A stretch of DNA of 22,023 nucleotides from Prevotellaceae bacterium UBA711 (GTDB taxonomy: Bacteria; Bacteroidota; Bacteroidia; Bacteroidales; Bacteroidaceae), in the NCBI GenBank assembly GCA_002297545.1, contig DBLZ01000062.1, forward strand, positions 1 through 22,023, read 5' to 3'. A model generated the notes under the pieces. It saw only the letters and a program-made list of their open reading frames with translations. It searched no databases and was not told the origin of the DNA. Both the position numbers and the translations under genes were made by a program. Below are positions 1 to 7,751 of the stretch, piece after piece; the stretch's first letter is position 1; each line of letters starts with the position of its first letter.

Positions 1-88
1 AGCCTATACCCACGACTTATAAAGCGGGCGACGAGGGACATTGCGGCCCTAAATTACATTTTGACACAGCCTCATCATACATTATGAC
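1..88. other. Upstream edge, no gene assignable
   Basis: No gene can be assigned to these 88 bases. Two plus-strand frames are open from the window edge. One ends in TGA at 85-87. The other ends in TGA at 90-92, which would overlap the ilvA start as ATGA and could be the tail of an upstream gene. Neither short peptide is recognisable. TACATTTTG at 55-63 resembles a Bacteroidota -7 box but has one base too many between TA and TTTG, so I do not call a promoter. Confidence 0.3.
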
Positions 89-1291
89 ATGACTTTAGAC
101 GAACTATACAAGGCACGCTATGTGCTGAACGGTATAATCCGCCGCACCGACCTGGTACAGGCACCGCGTCTCAATCCTGCGGCCGACATCTATCTGAAGC
201 CGGAGAACCTTCAGGTCACCGGCTCGTTCAAGGTGCGTGGAGCGTGTTACAAGATATCGCAACTCTCCGAAGAGGAGCGTGCCCGCGGCGTGATAGCCTG
301 TTCCGCCGGCAACCATGCCCAGGGTGTGGCACTGGGAGCCTCCCATGCGGGAGTGAAGTCCCTGATATGCCTGCCCGAAGGTGCTCCCATCAGTAAGGTG
401 GAGGCCACCCGGCGCTATGGTGCCGACATCTGCCTGGTGCCCGGAGTGTACGATGATGCCTATCGCCATGCCCTGGAACTCAGGGATCAGTATGGCTACA
501 CCTTCGTTCACCCGTTCGACGACGAGAAGGTCATTGCCGGTCAGGGTACCATAGGCCTGGAGCTGTTGGAACAGCTGCCCGACGTGCAGACTGTCATCGT
601 GCCCATCGGTGGCGGCGGACTGGCCAGTGGCGTGGCCTTTGCCATAAAGAGCCTCAATCCCTCCGTGGAGGTATGGGGCGTGCAGGCGGCCGGAGCACCC
701 GGCATGTACCGCAGCATGGCCGACGGGCATGTGCAGTGCCTGCAGGGTGTGAGTACCGTAGCCGACGGCATAGCGGTGAAGCAGCCGGGCGACCTCACCT
801 ATGAGATGTGCAGTCGCTACCTCGACGGTGTGGTCACCGTCACCGAGGACGAGATATGTGCCGCCATCCTTGCCCTCATCGAACAGCAGAAACTCGTTGT
901 TGAGGGTGCCGGTGCCGTATCCGTAGCGGCGGCCATGTTCGGCAAGGTACCCATCGAGGGCAAGAAGACCATCTGCATACTCAGCGGAGGCAATGTAGAC
1001 GTCACCATCCTCAATCGCGTCATCCATCGTGGTCTGGTCAAGAGCGGCCGCATCTGCAAGCTCACTTTCACCCTGGAGGACAAACCCGGCCAGCTGGTGG
1101 GCGTCAGTCAGATCATTTCTTCCTACGGCGGCAACGTGGTGAAGGTCACGCACGAGCGTAGCGACGACTCGGACCGCGTCACGGACTGCATCCTGCAAAT
1201 CCGCGTGGAGACGCGCAATCAGGAACATATCGAGTCCATCTGCCATGCCCTGACGGAGGCCGGTTTCCGGGTCAGGTGCCAGGCCAGTTAA
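89..1291 (+). CDS. ilvA: Threonine ammonia-lyase (threonine deaminase), ACT-domain type
   Basis: This is a PLP enzyme that converts L-threonine to 2-oxobutanoate and ammonia in the cytoplasm, the entry step to isoleucine. The 400 residues are a fold-type II PLP domain (about 1-315) plus one C-terminal ACT domain (about 325-400). Visible motifs are GSFKVRGA with the PLP lysine K48, SAGNHAQGVA at 72-81, the phosphate-binding glycine loop GGGGLASG at 174-181, and SGGNVD at 299-304. The length fits the short form of threonine deaminase with one ACT domain rather than the roughly 510-residue E. coli IlvA. ATG 89 puts the N-terminus where the family begins. ridA follows after 38 bases, which suggests co-transcription. 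Family assignment is secure; whether its main role is biosynthetic or catabolic is not decidable here. Confidence 0.95.
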   Translation: MTLDELYKARYVLNGIIRRTDLVQAPRLNPAADIYLKPENLQVTGSFKVRGACYKISQLSEEERARGVIACSAGNHAQGVALGASHAGVKSLICLPEGAPISKVEATRRYGADICLVPGVYDDAYRHALELRDQYGYTFVHPFDDEKVIAGQGTIGLELLEQLPDVQTVIVPIGGGGLASGVAFAIKSLNPSVEVWGVQAAGAPGMYRSMADGHVQCLQGVSTVADGIAVKQPGDLTYEMCSRYLDGVVTVTEDEICAAILALIEQQKLVVEGAGAVSVAAAMFGKVPIEGKKTICILSGGNVDVTILNRVIHRGLVKSGRICKLTFTLEDKPGQLVGVSQIISSYGGNVVKVTHERSDDSDRVTDCILQIRVETRNQEHIESICHALTEAGFRVRCQAS

Positions 1292-1316
1292 TCATGGTGC
1301 AACTTTTATATAATAT

Positions 1317-1322
1317 AGGAGA
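1317..1322 (+). promoter_or_regulatory. Shine-Dalgarno site of ridA
   Basis: AGGAGA lies 7 bases before ATG 1330, behind an A/T-only run (TATATAATAT). It decides the ridA start: the longer open frame from ATG 1276 would overlap ilvA and lacks both a site and homology. Confidence 0.75.
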
Positions 1323-1329
1323 ACATAAC

Positions 1330-1704
1330 ATGAAAGCAATCAGCACAACCAAAGCGCCTGCGGCCATAGGCCCCTACAGTCAGGCGATCGAAGCCAACGG
1401 CATGCTCTTCTGCAGCGGCCAAATTCCCATCAATCCCGCCACGGGTGCCCTGGTGGAGGGAGGCATCCAGGAGCAGACACGTCAGGTGTTCCACAACATC
1501 ACAGAGGTTCTGACCGCAGCAGGCACCGACCTCTCCCACGTGGTCAAGACCACTGTCTTTCTAAGCGATATGGCCAATTTCGCCGCCATGAACGAAGTCT
1601 ATGCCCAGTTTTTCGCCCAGCCCTTCCCGGCGCGTTCTGCTGTGGCCGTCAAGGAGTTGCCTAAGGGCTCGCTGGTCGAGGTGGAGGTTCTCGTGGTGAA
1701 GTGA
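1330..1704 (+). CDS. ridA: RidA-family enamine/imine deaminase
   Basis: This 124-residue cytoplasmic protein of the YjgF/YER057c/UK114 family hydrolyses reactive enamines and imines such as 2-aminoacrylate and 2-aminocrotonate to 2-oxoacids plus ammonia. These enamines are released by PLP dehydratases such as IlvA. The family signature is clear at the C-terminus: PARSAVAVKELPKGSLVEVE holds R102, the carboxylate-binding arginine, and E118, matching R105 and E120 of the E. coli protein. The N-terminal APAAIGPYSQAI at 9-20 is also typical. The start is set by the upstream AGGAGA and by family length. Adjacency to ilvA makes functional sense: the source of the toxic intermediate and its scavenger are produced together. 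A strong hairpin follows the gene. Confidence 0.95.
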   Translation: MKAISTTKAPAAIGPYSQAIEANGMLFCSGQIPINPATGALVEGGIQEQTRQVFHNITEVLTAAGTDLSHVVKTTVFLSDMANFAAMNEVYAQFFAQPFPARSAVAVKELPKGSLVEVEVLVVK

Positions 1705-1732
1705 CGCACGTCCTGCGGCATCGTCCCTTCAT

Positions 1733-1810
1733 AAACCGGAAAATGCAGTTCAGACAACCGGTTTTCATGATCAGACAAACCCGTATATGCGGCTGCATAT
1801 ACGGGTTTGT
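1733..1810 (+). terminator. Tandem hairpins ending the ilvA-ridA unit
   Basis: Two hairpins lie in the 170-base gap between convergent genes. The first pairs AAACCGG (1733-1739) with CCGGTTT (1758-1764), followed by one more T. The second is a perfect 16-base-pair stem, ACAAACCCGTATATGC (1775-1790) with its complement at 1795-1810, loop GGCT. It is followed by TTTG, a weak U-tract for the plus strand. On the minus strand no U-run follows, so it mainly serves ridA but may also block read-through from the patatin gene. Confidence 0.75.
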
Positions 1811-1874
1811 TTTGCTGTGGCTCCGTGGGAGCGGGGCTGCTGCATCGTTGGGGCCGGTCATGTGCCCCGTGGCG

Positions 1875-2699
1875 TCAGGACAGTTGCGCTGCCGCCCGAC
1901 GGCCCATGTCATATACGAGTTGCATGCGGCGGGCATTCTGTTCGGTGCGCCCTATGGGCAGTACATCGTCCGGCGCAATGACGGTGATGCGGCCGGCACT
2001 CTCCTCCTGTGCCAGATAGGCCAACTGGCTGTTGTACATCAGATGGCGGCGGTTCATGGCCTCGATAATGGCAGGATAGCGGCGCATGAGGGTGCGGAAG
2101 AGCGGCATCAGTCTGGTGCGTTTCTTTACGAAGCCCTTGGGCTGGGTCAGCACCACTATGTTGTGTTCGTATCCGAGGTCTTGGAAATACCGGAGCGGAA
2201 TGCTGTCCGATATGCCCCCGTCCAGCAGCAGGCGTCCGCCTATGTCCACAGGATGCGATACCAGTGGCAGGGAGGATGAGGCGCGGACCCATTCCATGAA
2301 CTCGTAGTCCACGGGGGCGGTGAGCCTTTTGTACACCGGCTCTCCCGTTAGGGCATCTGTACAGACGACATGGAATTCCACCGGACTTTGGGCAAAGGCC
2401 TCCTTGTCGAACGGGTCCAGCACGTCGGGCAGAGTGTGGTAGGCAAACTCGGCATCCAGCAGGTTGCCTGTGCGCAGAATGTTGCCTATGCCCATGTAGC
2501 GTGGTTCGTTTCTCATGGTCATGTTGTAGCGTATCACGCGGCCGGGCTGGCCGGATACATAGTTGCACCCGAAACATGCCCCGGCGGACACGCCCACTAT
2601 GCCGTCCACCCGGATGCCGCGTTCCATCATCACGTCCAGAATGCCTGCCGTAAAGAGGCCGCGCATGCCGCCGCCCTCCAGTATCAGTCCTGTCTTCAT
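1875..2699 (-). CDS. Patatin-like phospholipase family protein (YjjU-like)
   Basis: This predicted serine acyl hydrolase has 274 residues and no signal peptide. The patatin catalytic features are all present: the oxyanion loop GGGMRG at 9-14, the nucleophile elbow GVSAG at 36-40 with S38, and the dyad aspartate D160 in DGG at 160-162. The C-terminal third contains IAPDDVLPIGRTEQ, which resembles the DUF6363 tail found on YjjU-type bacterial patatins. Substrate is unknown; the family hydrolyses acyl esters of lipids. The upstream 81-residue gene ends 13 bases before this start, and AAAGGAAG (minus strand, 2714-2707) overlaps its stop codon as the ribosome binding site, so the two genes are probably translationally linked. 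Confidence 0.88.
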   Translation of the reverse strand: MKTGLILEGGGMRGLFTAGILDVMMERGIRVDGIVGVSAGACFGCNYVSGQPGRVIRYNMTMRNEPRYMGIGNILRTGNLLDAEFAYHTLPDVLDPFDKEAFAQSPVEFHVVCTDALTGEPVYKRLTAPVDYEFMEWVRASSSLPLVSHPVDIGGRLLLDGGISDSIPLRYFQDLGYEHNIVVLTQPKGFVKKRTRLMPLFRTLMRRYPAIIEAMNRRHLMYNSQLAYLAQEESAGRITVIAPDDVLPIGRTEQNARRMQLVYDMGRRAAAQLS

Positions 2700-2712
2700 G
2701 GCACCGCTTCCT

Positions 2713-2958
2713 TTACATCATGGATCCTATTATGCGCTGGAAGAAGCCCGGATGCTCCTCGCGCCAATGCTGTATGGCATTGGCCAAAGCCTTGGCATCC
2801 ACGTGTTGCGGTTCCAGGATGCGTCCGTCCTGCATCCTGACGGTGATATTGAGCTCCTCGTCGGAGGTGGCGCTCTCTATCCCCGAATGGTTCAGCACCA
2901 GGTGCCCTTCGCAAGCATCAGTAAGGGCTGTGAGCATGTTCAGAGTGATTTCGTCCAT
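2713..2958 (-). CDS. Hypothetical protein, 81 residues
   Basis: I do not recognise this family. The protein is small, soluble and acidic, with no signal peptide or membrane segment. An N-terminal part (about 1-45) could alternate strands and end in a hairpin, and the C-terminal half (about 50-80: AKALANAIQHWREEHPGF) looks helical. Reasons to believe it is real: it sits 13 bases before the patatin start on the same strand, its stop codon carries the patatin ribosome binding site, it has an AAGG site with an A/T-rich leader, and a good -7 box lies about 45 bases upstream. It may be an accessory protein of the lipase; that is inference from position only. Confidence 0.65.
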   Translation of the reverse strand: MDEITLNMLTALTDACEGHLVLNHSGIESATSDEELNITVRMQDGRILEPQHVDAKALANAIQHWREEHPGFFQRIIGSMM

Positions 2959-2989
2959 ATACCTTATTATATATTAAGCGTGGTCTTAC

Positions 2990-3012
2990 GCCTGTAATCA
3001 CAGGCAAAGTTA
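2990..3012 (-). promoter_or_regulatory. Promoter with abutting palindrome for the 81-residue gene/patatin operon
   Basis: On the minus strand TAACTTTG (3012-3005) matches the Bacteroidota -7 consensus TAnnTTTG. No good -33 TTG is seen at the right distance. Immediately downstream and sharing one base is the palindrome GCCTGT-GATT-ACAGGC (3005-2990), which would cover the transcription start. It could be an operator or a 5'-end hairpin. Confidence 0.5.
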
Positions 3013-3074
3013 AGATAATAATTGAAAAGTCCGTGCGGAAAGCTTTAATAAATAATAAATGCGCCCCCAAATGC

Positions 3075-3105
3075 TTGCGCCTTATTCCTTATTTGCATAA
3101 ATTTG
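3075..3105 (+). promoter_or_regulatory. Promoter of the macroglobulin gene
   Basis: TTG at 3075-3077 and TAAATTTG at 3098-3105 are separated by 20 bases. Both match the Bacteroidota primary sigma factor pattern (-33 TTG/TTTG, -7 TAnnTTTG). The expected start, near 3111, gives a leader of about 25 bases before ATG 3136. This is among the best promoter matches in the window. Confidence 0.75.
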
Positions 3106-3135
3106 TCACACCATATAACAACAGAGATTATAATC

Positions 3136-6100
3136 ATGAAGAAAATGCTCAAATGCCTGCTGACACTGGTAATGGTGTTGGCACCCCTGGCTTTGGAAGC
3201 CCGTGAGGACGAACTGGCCAAGATATTGGACAAGTGTCTCCAACGCGAGATGGTGTCGCCCGACAGCATGGAATACAACCTGCAACTGCTGGAACAGGCT
3301 CTGGAGGGACAGACGGGAGTGCGGCGTGCCGTGTACGCGGCCAGTTTGGCACAACTGTATGCCATGAGGGCATACACCGATGTTACAGGACAGTGGCGCA
3401 AGCGCAGCATCGAACTCTTCCGCGAGGCATTGTCCGACCCCGAGAGCCTCTATGCCGCCCCAACGTCGGAGTGGTTGCCTTTGGTGACGCGCGGCAAGGA
3501 CGAGAAGATCTACGGCAGCAACATGCTTTATGTCGTGTGGCGCGCGGCCAATGACTGGGCGCGTGATTCTGTAATGACCGAGCGCCAGCTGATAGACTTC
3601 TATACGGCTCACGGCAACCGCCGCCCGCAGGAGGTGTCCGATGAGATACACCGTCTGCAGGCTGCCAACGATACCATCTGGAAGCATGCTCCGCGCATGG
3701 TGATGAAGATGTCCGAGGTGTACTACCCCGGCGACTCGCTGTGTATGGACATGGATACCGCCAATGTAACCAGGGTGGAGTGGAAGGTGCGCGATGCCAA
3801 GGGACGCTTGCTGGGAGTGAACGTGCTTACGGCTCCCATGCAGCCAGGCCGCTACACTTTAGAGTTGAGGGCATGGACCGATGTACGGCTCAACAAGCCT
3901 ACACGTGTGGCGAAGAACAAGTTCGTGGTTTCGCGCCTGCAGGCCTTTTCCATGGACATGCCTGGCAGACGGCAGCGTGTGACCGTTGTGGATGCGCGCA
4001 GCGGACGTCCCGTGCCCGAGGCCAACGTGAACATCGACAAGGAGACGCGCAGTGTGCGTGTGACCCTCGGCGCAGACAGTTGTCTGCCCGAGATACGATA
4101 CTACAGCAACTATAACTACAATGCTCCGGCTTCCAAGTATGCGCCGCGTGTGGCCATCTACACCGACCGTGCCATCTATCGTCCCGGACAGCAGATACAG
4201 CTGTCGGCCGTGCTCTATGAACAGAAGCATTGGGAGACCCATGTGCGTGCCGGCCGTAGATGTGAGGTGAAACTGCGTGACTATCTCGACAAGGTGCTGG
4301 CCGATACCACGGTGACGAGCGACGAATACGGTGTCGTCTCGGCCACGTTCACCATCCCCACGGATGTGGAGCTGGGATGGTGCGACGTCTTGGTCGACGG
4401 TATGGTGTATGCCGTGAGAGTGGAGGCATACAAGCGCCCGACTTTCTATGTGGAGGTTGATGACCGCTACAAGGGAAACAAGGTAATGCCTCTGTCGGCC
4501 ATTTCGGACTCCGAGAAGACCGACTCGCTGGCTACGGATACGCTGATTACCCTCACCGGACGTGCCATGAACTACGACGGTACGCCATTGCGTGGAGGCC
4601 GCGTCATAGCCACCACTCACCGCGTCTGCTGCTGGTGGTGGAGAGGGCAACGCGGCATGAACGACCGGCGTCAGCCCGATACTGTGTATACCGACATGGA
4701 GGGCCGCTTTGCCGTGCGTGTGCCGGTTAGCCGCACAAGCCATTACAAATACTTCCCCATGCTCAGTGTGGAATTTGCCGTGCTGTCGGCACAGGGCGAG
4801 ACACAGACGGCATCCACTGCCCTACGCCTGTTTGAAGATCCTCCCGTGGAGCAGGACAAGGCCCGGCAGAAGTCGTGGTGCGAGTGCCCTGTGGACAGCT
4901 TCGATGTCGGCCGACCTGCCCGTCTGGAGTTCCGCAACCGCCCTGGAGAGGAGCGTTACATCTTCCTCACCGCCTTTGCGGCCGAGAGTGTGGTGCTGGA
5001 CACCACGATACTGCTGAAGGACACTCTCCTCGCTATGGACATCCCGTATGAGACGCGCTATGGCGACGGTCTGCGAGTGAGAGCCACGCACGTGCTCAAC
5101 GGCGCGGTGCTGTCCTCCAACATAGCCCTGCGGAAGCGTCTGCCGGAGAAAGGCCTGTCGTTCCATTGGGATACGTTCCGCGACCACACGCGTCCCGGTG
5201 CCACAGAGCAGTGGACGCTGCGAGTGAACGATGCCAAGGGACGGCCCGTTCGTGCCAACGTCATGATGGGTATGTACGACTCCTCCCTGGATGCCTTTGG
5301 CGCCAACAGGTGGTCGCTGTTTATTGACAGGAGTCATTGCCTGCCCTTTGTGACGGCACGCTTCAACAACGGCTATCGCAGACATGGCCTCTATTGCTGG
5401 TACAACTTCGACGTGTGGACACACAATATAAACTATCCGCAGCTCAGCCAGTTTAATATGGAGTTCTTCGCTTCCCGTTATCACGAGGAATGGATACATA
5501 TGTCTTTGGGCACGGCAGCAACATCGCGCAAGACAATGAGGATAAGAGGTACGGGTAAGGCCGTAGCTATGCCTGCGCTCAAAATGAACGCCAATATGGA
5601 GCTGAAGGAAGCTGCTGTGCTGGAGGATATGTCCTCAGATGCCGGAGCTGTCGAAGAGGACGTAATGGTGGATGATGCCGAGGATGATGGAGCTTTTGAT
5701 GCCGTGCAGTTGCGCAGCGATTTCAGCGAGACGGCCATGTTCCTGCCACGTCTGCGCACGGATGCCGACGGCAGGGTGCAGGTCAGTTTCACTCTGCCTC
5801 AGAGTCTGACAACATGGACACTGAATGCCCTGGCGCATACGGAGGACCTGAATGCCGGTGTGCTTACGGAAAAGATAGTGGCACGCAAGGTGCTGGCTAC
5901 CAAGATATATGTGCCGCGTTTCGTACGCGAACGCGACAGGCTCTCCTTCACAGTGTCGGTCAACAATACGGGTGACACCCTGCAGGCCGGCAAGATGCAG
6001 GTGCAGGTGATGGATGCCGAGACTGGCAAGGTGTTGTTGAAGAAGAAGGTTGCCTTCCGCGTGGATGAGAAGCGCGATACGGTATATGCTTTCTTCATGC

Positions 6101-7656
6101 CCGTGACAGAGGGACTGAAGGGGCTGACGTTCAAGGCTGTGGCCATGACCGGTACGGATAGCGACGGTGAGCAGAGGGAGATCCCGGTGCTGGCCTCCGT
6201 AGCCAACCTGATCGAGGGCAAGGCCCTTACGCTGGAGGCGGGGCAGGAGACGGAGTTCCGTGTCTCAGACCTCTTCCCCAAGGATGCCACAGACCGTCGC
6301 GTCATTATAGAGAAGGTGTTGGATCCTGTGCAGACGGCCATCGATGCCCTGCCCACGGTGAGCATGCCCAAGAATGAGGACGTGCTGTCCTACGCCGCCG
6401 CATACTATGCGGCCGACAAACTGGGCAGTGCCGACACCACTCTTTTCGTCAACAAGCTCCTCTCCATGCAGAAGGAGGACGGCGGCATGCCTTGGTTCGA
6501 CGGTTTTGGCTCCAGTCCATACCTTACACGTGAGGTGGGTTATCTCCTGGCGCGTCTGAATAACGATAATCCGGTGGCCTCCAAGGTGATGGCCGGCATC
6601 AAGCGTTATCTGCTGGCTGATCTGAAGGAAAGCATGGCGCGTCGCAAGAAGTATGATAAGGACTGGACAGCCGGCCTGGCCGACCTGCGTACGCTGTATG
6701 TCCTGGTAAAGGACGGCAAGGCCGACAAGGAGATGCTCTCCATAGTGAAGACCGTATTGAAGCACATGCCCGACGATCTGCAGCAGATGGATAGCGAGTA
6801 CCTGGCCATAGCCATGATAGTGAAGCATGCCATGAAGGAGGCCGTGCAGAAGGATGGCGTGAAGGTGCTGAACACACGCCTGCAGCACAAGGATGGCGTC
6901 TACCTGGCCTACCGTGGCGGCAGCTGGAGCAGCATAGACCGCCGTCTGCATATCCACACACAGGTGATGGAGGCATGGCAGACCGTCTGCCCGCAGGATA
7001 CGCTGAGCATGCGCGGCATGCAGATGTGGCTGTTGAACCAGAAACGTACACAGGGATGGAAGACTCCGGTGGATTGCATCGATGCCGTGTTTGCACTGAC
7101 GGGTGGCGATATATCACGTCCGGCTTCTGATGTGCCGGCCATACAGCGCGATACCGTGGACCTGAACAGGACGAGCAAGTTTGCCGTGGCCAATCCCCGT
7201 AAGCAGATGATATGGGCTGCCGTGTATGCCGAATATGCTCTGCCTATAGAGGCCGTGAAGGATGCCGGCATGGATATACGCCTGGAGCGCACGTTCTCAG
7301 TCAAGGCTCCCCGGGTGGGCGACCGCATTACGGAGGAAGTGCTGATAGACGCCACACGCGATTACGAGTACTTGATGCTGAGCATACCGCGCTCCGGCGC
7401 AGTGGAGCCTGTTAGCAAGCTCTCCGGCTACGGATGGCAGGGTGGTGTGGGCTACTATATGCAGGTTCGCGACGACCGCACGGATTACTTCATCCCGTCT
7501 TTGCCTCACGGTAAGTATATCATTCGTACAGAGTATAGCGTGGAACGCGATGGCGCATACTCCACAGGCGTGCCCACAATCAAGTGCTGCTATGCCGAGG
7601 AGTTCCGTGCCCATGGTGTGAACGACCGCTTGGATGTGAAGACGGTAAAGCCTTAG
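3136..7656 (+). CDS. Alpha-2-macroglobulin-like (MG2/A2M) exported protein lacking a thioester
   Basis: This 1506-residue envelope protein resembles bacterial alpha-2-macroglobulins (protease-trapping or surface-defence proteins). The start at ATG 3136 gives a signal peptide (KKMLK, hydrophobic run, cleavage near LALEA/RE); the longer frame from 3103 would place 11 non-signal residues before it and overlap the -7 box. Order: signal peptide; helical repeat-like region (about 30-200); MG domains including MG2 with YRPGQ near residue 350; a stretch CCWWW at 498-502; an acidic linker (EEDVMVDDAEDD) near 840; the A2M domain starting LRSDFSETAMF near 858; and the alpha-helical toroid from about 1070. 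Where thioester members carry CxEQ, this protein reads SMPKNED (1076-1082), so no covalent trap is possible. No T9SS sorting domain is evident at the end. Envelope genes follow. Confidence 0.9.
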   Translation: MKKMLKCLLTLVMVLAPLALEAREDELAKILDKCLQREMVSPDSMEYNLQLLEQALEGQTGVRRAVYAASLAQLYAMRAYTDVTGQWRKRSIELFREALSDPESLYAAPTSEWLPLVTRGKDEKIYGSNMLYVVWRAANDWARDSVMTERQLIDFYTAHGNRRPQEVSDEIHRLQAANDTIWKHAPRMVMKMSEVYYPGDSLCMDMDTANVTRVEWKVRDAKGRLLGVNVLTAPMQPGRYTLELRAWTDVRLNKPTRVAKNKFVVSRLQAFSMDMPGRRQRVTVVDARSGRPVPEANVNIDKETRSVRVTLGADSCLPEIRYYSNYNYNAPASKYAPRVAIYTDRAIYRPGQQIQLSAVLYEQKHWETHVRAGRRCEVKLRDYLDKVLADTTVTSDEYGVVSATFTIPTDVELGWCDVLVDGMVYAVRVEAYKRPTFYVEVDDRYKGNKVMPLSAISDSEKTDSLATDTLITLTGRAMNYDGTPLRGGRVIATTHRVCCWWWRGQRGMNDRRQPDTVYTDMEGRFAVRVPVSRTSHYKYFPMLSVEFAVLSAQGETQTASTALRLFEDPPVEQDKARQKSWCECPVDSFDVGRPARLEFRNRPGEERYIFLTAFAAESVVLDTTILLKDTLLAMDIPYETRYGDGLRVRATHVLNGAVLSSNIALRKRLPEKGLSFHWDTFRDHTRPGATEQWTLRVNDAKGRPVRANVMMGMYDSSLDAFGANRWSLFIDRSHCLPFVTARFNNGYRRHGLYCWYNFDVWTHNINYPQLSQFNMEFFASRYHEEWIHMSLGTAATSRKTMRIRGTGKAVAMPALKMNANMELKEAAVLEDMSSDAGAVEEDVMVDDAEDDGAFDAVQLRSDFSETAMFLPRLRTDADGRVQVSFTLPQSLTTWTLNALAHTEDLNAGVLTEKIVARKVLATKIYVPRFVRERDRLSFTVSVNNTGDTLQAGKMQVQVMDAETGKVLLKKKVAFRVDEKRDTVYAFFMPVTEGLKGLTFKAVAMTGTDSDGEQREIPVLASVANLIEGKALTLEAGQETEFRVSDLFPKDATDRRVIIEKVLDPVQTAIDALPTVSMPKNEDVLSYAAAYYAADKLGSADTTLFVNKLLSMQKEDGGMPWFDGFGSSPYLTREVGYLLARLNNDNPVASKVMAGIKRYLLADLKESMARRKKYDKDWTAGLADLRTLYVLVKDGKADKEMLSIVKTVLKHMPDDLQQMDSEYLAIAMIVKHAMKEAVQKDGVKVLNTRLQHKDGVYLAYRGGSWSSIDRRLHIHTQVMEAWQTVCPQDTLSMRGMQMWLLNQKRTQGWKTPVDCIDAVFALTGGDISRPASDVPAIQRDTVDLNRTSKFAVANPRKQMIWAAVYAEYALPIEAVKDAGMDIRLERTFSVKAPRVGDRITEEVLIDATRDYEYLMLSIPRSGAVEPVSKLSGYGWQGGVGYYMQVRDDRTDYFIPSLPHGKYIIRTEYSVERDGAYSTGVPTIKCCYAEEFRAHGVNDRLDVKTVKP

Positions 7657-7669
7657 CACTTACATCCAA
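7630..7669 (+). other. Stem-loop spanning the macroglobulin stop codon
   Basis: TTGGATGTGAAG (7630-7641) pairs with CTTACATCCAA (7659-7669), giving 11 base pairs with one bulged G. The 17-base loop contains the TAG stop (7654-7656). No T-run follows, so it is not a standard intrinsic terminator. It could protect the 3' end of the transcript or reduce read-through into the next gene. Confidence 0.5.
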
Positions 7670-7751
7670 ACAACGGGCGCGCTCAATGTTGTCGATGCAA
7701 ACGTAATATCCGGCCTGCCTTGAGTAATGAACTTATAACAACCATAATACC

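Noticed and set aside
104..1246. 380-codon open frame antisense to ilvA
   Set aside because: It mirrors a well-assigned enzyme gene; long antisense frames arise from G/C-rich third positions. No ribosome site or recognisable motif.
3045..7659. Many open frames antisense to or out of frame with the macroglobulin gene
   Set aside because: The 1506-residue frame has signal peptide, domain motifs and promoter; the others lack all of these.
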